Shown in pieces: positions 59,048 through 64,000 of a stretch of 64,000 nt of DNA; the first letter of the stretch is position 1; every line of letters starts with the position of its first letter. A program made the translations under genes and the position numbers. The notes beneath the pieces are model-generated. The model was not told where the DNA came from. It saw only the letters and a program-made list of their open reading frames with translations, and made no database searches. Source of the DNA: Gammaproteobacteria bacterium (GTDB taxonomy: Bacteria; Pseudomonadota; Gammaproteobacteria; JAADGQ01); assembly GCA_015490755.1 (NCBI GenBank), contig WFXF01000077.1, positions 1 to 64,000 of the forward strand. Reading direction: 5' to 3'.

Positions 59048-60670
59048 TTACGGTCTCTTTTGTATTAGATTATTGAGGTTTTCTGTTGTCTGTAAGAGTT
59101 CGATTTGATCACTGTCTGTTATTTTTTTGAGCTCATTGAGTAAGTATTCGTGCTCGGTGTTGATACTATTCCATAGGGTTTTTAGGGAGCTGTTTAGCTC
59201 TTCTATGCCTGATCGGATGCCTTTTTGTAATCCGCGCTCAGCCGCAGAGGCGAGCGAGGGGCGTAGTTTACGTTGCAAGAGCCAGGGAATTAACCAGGCC
59301 AGGCCGATGAGCAGCCCACTGTGAACTGCAAAATCAACCCCTAGAAAAGCGTTGTTTCCTTGAGTGCCGCTGTAAAAGCCAATCACGACGTGATAAATCG
59401 CCCATGATGCGGCAGCAAGAGGCAGCAGGCCACTGAGCAATCCTGTGAGTTTGTATAAGATTCGTTGCAGCTGTGTGCCCGGTTTAGCCAGGGCGGTGGT
59501 AATGTGTTTTTCTATGGCATCGTTAAGTTTCTGGTGCGCTTCCGCTGTGAAACTGTGCAATTGAGTCTGGAATGGGGTGTCAGGTATGTTCGCCTGGCGC
59601 AAATTGTTTTGTAGCTCTATTTTTATATCATTCAGCAAACGGTCGCTACGTGTTGTACGCAGAGCATCGGTGAGTGTTTGTATGGATGGTAAAGGCGGTT
59701 TGTTCTGTTTGTTGCTGAACAGGCTTTGCTCTGTGGTTTCCAATAAAAGCGTTTGTTTAACAATACTTGCTTGGATTTTTAATAGCTCTTCCAGTTTGGA
59801 TAGCTGAGTCTGGGCAGTATTCTGCCACTGTTTTTGATGGGATTTCCAGTGCTCTTTCGAGCCGATGGCTTTTTGAATCTGAGCCGCATGGTTTTTAAAA
59901 TCATCCACTCTGGCTTGCTGGCTGATCTGTTGTAATACCTCTAAACCATGTGTCTGCAAAGCTTGATTAATGGTATTTTCCAGAAGATGAAAGTCATCTT
60001 CAGTTTTATTGCCTGAACAGTTTGTACGCAAAATCGTCGGACTTTTGAAACCTGAACTTTGTAAACGATGATTGAAATCATCAAGCTGCTCGCTTCTTCC
60101 TTCATCCCAATGATTCATGACGAACAGCCAGGCATGGCGATGGCCGCGTTGCTGTAAAAAGTTCCAGCCGATATCATCTTGATAGCGTTCAGGGCTGACG
60201 ACGTATACCAACCAGTCAATATATGGTAACCATGCGAGCACTAAATCACGATTTTGGGTGGCGGTGCTATCAATATCTGGCATATCAAGCCATGCAATTA
60301 AGCGGCGACTATCATCCTGGTGATAACTGATGTTGATTTGTTCGGTGGGAAATTCTTCAGGCAGTGGTTTAAGTTGATACTCCTGGTGCAGGTAAAGTGT
60401 GACTTCATGAGAAGTGGGGCGTTCTACACCGACTCGTGCAATAGCCGCATTGGCCAGGCGGTTCAGCAAGCTGCTTTTACCGACACCTGTGCCACCAAAA
60501 AGGGCAACGATTAATGGGCGTTGATGGCTGGTTTCAAATAACTGCTCGGCATGTTGCTGTTCAATTTTATCCAGTGCTTGAACCTCTTCTTGATTGATCC
60601 ATCCTGCTTGTTGCGCTGCAATTGCCCAGGTTTTTAATTTGTCTAATGGTGGTTGTTTGCCGGGAGTCAT
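59048..60670 (-). CDS. membrane-associated dynamin-like/Era-like GTPase
   Basis: FGGTGVGKSSLLNRLANA (G1), DMPDIDS (G3), MNHWDEG (G4-like); two hydrophobic segments near residues 410-470. Confidence 0.82.
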   Translation of the reverse strand: MTPGKQPPLDKLKTWAIAAQQAGWINQEEVQALDKIEQQHAEQLFETSHQRPLIVALFGGTGVGKSSLLNRLANAAIARVGVERPTSHEVTLYLHQEYQLKPLPEEFPTEQINISYHQDDSRRLIAWLDMPDIDSTATQNRDLVLAWLPYIDWLVYVVSPERYQDDIGWNFLQQRGHRHAWLFVMNHWDEGRSEQLDDFNHRLQSSGFKSPTILRTNCSGNKTEDDFHLLENTINQALQTHGLEVLQQISQQARVDDFKNHAAQIQKAIGSKEHWKSHQKQWQNTAQTQLSKLEELLKIQASIVKQTLLLETTEQSLFSNKQNKPPLPSIQTLTDALRTTRSDRLLNDIKIELQNNLRQANIPDTPFQTQLHSFTAEAHQKLNDAIEKHITTALAKPGTQLQRILYKLTGLLSGLLPLAAASWAIYHVVIGFYSGTQGNNAFLGVDFAVHSGLLIGLAWLIPWLLQRKLRPSLASAAERGLQKGIRSGIEELNSSLKTLWNSINTEHEYLLNELKKITDSDQIELLQTTENLNNLIQKRP

Positions 60671-62421
60671 TTAGTTAATTGCTCCATCGCTTGTTCTGCC
60701 TTTTCCAGTTCTTCTGCACTGAATTGATATAAGCCATCACTGGGCATACGGGTAGTTAACTCTATAAGTTTGGGTTTGAGTAATTGCTCTATGATGTGGT
60801 GCTCTAATGAGACGAGTTGTTTTTGTTTTAACTCTTTTTCCACGGTCTGCATGTAACTGCCAACGGCGCTTTCTGTGAGAAAAGATGTAAAAGAGAGTAC
60901 GGCCGGTGCAACAGCAAGATCATAAGCATTAATACCGCCACTTTTTACTGCAAATACAACAGCGGCGGCATCTGTGGTAATACGTGTTGCTCGCAGACTG
61001 TTGAGTGCAACAGGGTGATCTTGCAGGTAGAGATAGAGCTTTTCAGCAGCAGCGTCTATTTCAGGTTCAAAAGCCGTTTGGTGATTTTTTATTGCATTGT
61101 CAGCGGCATGAATGATGGTTGATTTTTCTTGTTGTAATTGCTGGGCCAGCGCACGATTCCATTGTGCACTTTGATCCGTGCCGTGGATATGTTCCATTAA
61201 GTTGTTTTGCAGTGTTCGTAGTGTGTGCAGTATGGATTCGTTAATAACAGCCGTTTCATTGTCGGATGTATTATCAGTCGATTTTGACTGGCGTTGTTCT
61301 TGCCATAGCGATACCAGCTTTCTGCCAGGCCATGTGACGATTTGTCGTGCCGTTGTGAGGGTGTTGGCAATACCAGGGAGCTCAAGCAGAGCCAATAGCT
61401 GTACGATCGCTTTTTGCAGTGTTTCGGAGTAGTGTGGATTTTGCAGATAATCTCGGTTGTAAATTTCCAGAGTGTTATTTGTTGCCAGTTTGATTTCATC
61501 TTGCCATGATTTTTTTGCACCCACTTCCTGGCGAACTGGTGTGAGCCAGCTTTCCCAGTCACGTTGCAGGCTATTTTTTAATAGAGAGGGTGATGAAATC
61601 TGTGGTGTGTTTGGCAGGGCATCGTGAGCCTGTTGCCTAAAGTTTTGACTGGCATTAGAGAGTAGCAGTTTATCTGTTTCTATATATGGCAGCGTGATAA
61701 TGGCTTCGTAATTGATCTGTGCTTTTTCTAATCGTTTTCTGACCGATGATGCGAGAATATCAGCTGCATCCTCTGAAGTTTTATTGATGCATATTACGAG
61801 TGGTCGATTAATTGGTGCAATTAAATCTAACGTTTGCCAGACGCTCTGGTCGGCATATTTTTCTTTACTGACCACTAAAATAATAAGGTCAGCAATGGCG
61901 CAAAGCTGTGGCACGGAGGTGCGGTATTCACGCGAACTGACCGAGTCAAAGTCCGGTGTATCCCAGATAATGCAAGGTTTGTCTGAAAAAACAGCCGTAG
62001 TTTCTATTTGGACTAACGAGTAGCTGTCGAGCTGATGATTGCTGAGCTGTTTGAGAGGCAAGCATCTCCATTCTGGAAATAGTTGAGCAATGGCTGAACT
62101 CAGTGGTTCGGTCACCTGTTCGGTTGTAAAGCCCTGAGCATGACGTGTAAAACCGGCCAGCGGATTAGCTACAGCGGCCTGTGTGCTTGCCAAAATATTA
62201 ACGACTGTACTTTTTCCTGATTGTGTAGGGCCAATCACAGCCACTTGCAGGGGTAATGATTTCAGTTGTGGGCGTAACAGGCTATGGCGCAGCAGAGCGT
62301 TTGCATAGGCGAGTGATTGTATCGATAAGTCTGCCGTACCTTTGTTTGTGCTGCTTTGCAGTACATGTGAGTGGCGATCTTTCAGCTTGGAAATGAAGTG
62401 ATAGAGTGTTTCCGTTTGCAT
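60667..62421 (-). CDS. dynamin-like GTPase, partner of downstream GTPase
   Basis: GPTQSGKSTVVNILAS (G1), WDTPDFDSVSSREY (G3), CINKTSED (G4-like); overlaps next gene by 4 nt. Confidence 0.78.
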   Translation of the reverse strand: MQTETLYHFISKLKDRHSHVLQSSTNKGTADLSIQSLAYANALLRHSLLRPQLKSLPLQVAVIGPTQSGKSTVVNILASTQAAVANPLAGFTRHAQGFTTEQVTEPLSSAIAQLFPEWRCLPLKQLSNHQLDSYSLVQIETTAVFSDKPCIIWDTPDFDSVSSREYRTSVPQLCAIADLIILVVSKEKYADQSVWQTLDLIAPINRPLVICINKTSEDAADILASSVRKRLEKAQINYEAIITLPYIETDKLLLSNASQNFRQQAHDALPNTPQISSPSLLKNSLQRDWESWLTPVRQEVGAKKSWQDEIKLATNNTLEIYNRDYLQNPHYSETLQKAIVQLLALLELPGIANTLTTARQIVTWPGRKLVSLWQEQRQSKSTDNTSDNETAVINESILHTLRTLQNNLMEHIHGTDQSAQWNRALAQQLQQEKSTIIHAADNAIKNHQTAFEPEIDAAAEKLYLYLQDHPVALNSLRATRITTDAAAVVFAVKSGGINAYDLAVAPAVLSFTSFLTESAVGSYMQTVEKELKQKQLVSLEHHIIEQLLKPKLIELTTRMPSDGLYQFSAEELEKAEQAMEQLTK

Positions 62422-62653
62422 GTATTAGAGTATGGCGTATGTTGCGATGGTTGTGCAATGTTTTAAAAATCAGGTTCTCATAAGAAGGTATAAGGCGGCA
62501 ATCAAATTTCAGTTACTTGTGGTAATGGGGTTTTCATCACGAAATGAATATTGTATTTGTACGATATTTATCCTGAAGCTGATAGGCATTTCTCTGGCTA
62601 TAGATTGAGGTAAGAGTCATGACAAATAGATTCTTTCCGGGTCAAACAGTAGT

Positions 62654-62815
62654 GTAGGTCGGGTTAGCGCAGCGTAACCCGACAAAGTAATTGACGAGAA
62701 ACATGACACCAATCCAGCAAGCCACAACTCATTCACTACCCACATCCGCCGCTAACACCACGAACTTCCTTTCCATCATGTCGGGTTACGCTGCGCTAAC
62801 CCGACCTACGTTACT
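62654..62815. mobile_element. MITE-like unit bounded by inverted REP-like palindromes
   Basis: 30-bp GTAGGTCGGGTTAGCGCAGCGTAACCCGAC at 62654-62683 and its reverse complement at 62780-62809; left 88 bp also present inverted at 46779-46866. Confidence 0.65.
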
Positions 62816-63338
62816 CAACCCTATTAAAACCGAGCTTTCAACTGAATTGCCTCTAAAGTTTTCACTTAGAGTCGCTAGCGACTTATTTAAAGGTCAAAAC
62901 TAAAAAGCCATACTTTAGCCAGGATTTGATTATTAAAAAACTACTAAAAATTAAGCCCGATTGCCCTGGGAGTCTTATGCCTAATCATCTACTAATTTAA
63001 CAATGCCCATAAAATAAACATAGACTAATATCGATATTAATGTAGACTTTGCCGTGGAGTCAGATCATGGGCGGTTCGTGTTGTGCGGCAGTTCTTGATT
63101 CGGCAACCATAGGGGATGTGTGTTGTGTAGTTCGCAACTGCAACCCAGGAGAGTGTTATTTTTAAGTTGGTTACGTTGTTTTTTTAAGGTGTTGACCAAA
63201 TTAAAACTGTTTGAACTTTAATGGTATTGATGATTGCAAATGGAGATCATTCAAATTATCGATTTGTTTTAGTGGCTCAATCACAATACTCTCCATTCCA
63301 CAGAATTTTAAAACAACCACGGCAGGAGTGAACTGACT

Positions 63339-64000
63339 ATGGCAAAGAAATATGATGCTGGTGTAAAAGAATATCGTGATCTGTATTGGGCGCCGGACTA
63401 TGTTCCGCTGGATACGGACTTGTTGGCTTGCTTCAAGGTAACCCCTCAAGAGGGTGTTTCGAATGAGGAGTGTGCGGCGGCAGTTGCGGCTGAGTCTTCA
63501 ACGGGAACTTGGAGTACTGTGTGGTCAGAGTTGCTGACTGATATGGAGTTTTATAAGGGGCGTGCATATCGTATTGAGGATGTGCCTGGTGATAAAGATT
63601 CGTTTTATACCTTTATTGCTTATCCGCTTGACCTTTTTGAGGAGGGTTCTATTGTAAATGTGTTGACCTCTTTGGTTGGTAATGTGTTTGGTTTTAAGGC
63701 GTTGAAGCATCTTCGTCTTGAAGATATTCGTTTTCCAATTGCGTTTGTTAAGACTTGTATGGGGCCACCAAGTGGTATTCAGGTGGAGCGTGACAAGTTG
63801 AACAAGTATGGCCGTCCAATGCTGGGTTGTACTATTAAGCCTAAGTTGGGTTTATCTGCTAAAAACTACGGTCGCGCTGTATATGAGTGTCTTCGTGGTG
63901 GTTTGGATCTGACAAAAGATGACGAAAATGTAAACTCTCAGCCCTTTATGCGCTGGCAGAACCGTTTTGAGTTTGTTGCGATGGCGGTTGAAAAAGCCCA
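63339..64000 (+). CDS. cbbL: form I RuBisCO large subunit, N-terminal part, truncated by window edge
   Basis: Translation [84 protein letters not shown]...[49 protein letters not shown]; absent from ORF track because no stop is reached. Confidence 0.97.
   Translation, partial: MAKKYDAGVKEYRDLYWAPDYVPLDTDLLACFKVTPQEGVSNEECAAAVAAESSTGTWSTVWSELLTDMEFYKGRAYRIEDVPGDKDSFYTFIAYPLDLFEEGSIVNVLTSLVGNVFGFKALKHLRLEDIRFPIAFVKTCMGPPSGIQVERDKLNKYGRPMLGCTIKPKLGLSAKNYGRAVYECLRGGLDLTKDDENVNSQPFMRWQNRFEFVAMAVEKA

Noticed and set aside
62691-62903. 70-aa ORF across the REP-bounded unit
   Set aside because: Translation is of repeat DNA; no coding signal.

Overview
This 64 kb window appears to be chromosome from a chemoautotrophic, probably sulfur-oxidising gammaproteobacterium. 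Evidence includes phosphoribulokinase, sulfate adenylyltransferase and the 5' part of a form I RuBisCO large subunit that runs off the right edge and is absent from the ORF track. Housekeeping and metabolic genes include rsmD, coaD, yfhL-type ferredoxin, ggt, RNase P RNA, prfC, pyrF, a two-subunit pyruvate carboxylase-like pair, maf, csiV, ugd and rfaH. Two iron-uptake loci lie behind Fur-box-like sequences: a TonB receptor with ExbB/ExbD/TonB, and an FbpAB-type ABC system. A nasA-type nitrate reductase has a near-consensus NtrC site upstream. The strongest unusual signals are: (1) an 11-nt poly-C tract that separates a GTG start from the rest of a large lipoprotein/cysteine-peptidase-like gene, where 12 or 9 C would restore a full lipoprotein signal, suggesting phase variation next to an S8 protease cassette; (2) two ~165-bp palindromic elements with a conserved core but arms that differ together, one of which supplies the csiV stop codon; (3) an 88-bp dispersed inverted repeat pair and a REP-bounded MITE-like unit; (4) a three-gene unit of two dynamin-like membrane GTPases and an EF-hand-like membrane protein; (5) an orphan octaheme c-type cytochrome with a Trp-rich tail; (6) a FIST-sensor/histidine-kinase pair convergent with a TPP enzyme carrying an unusual insert. 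No CRISPR array, tRNA, intact transposase or prophage was recognised. All family calls are from reading the sequence; no database search was run.
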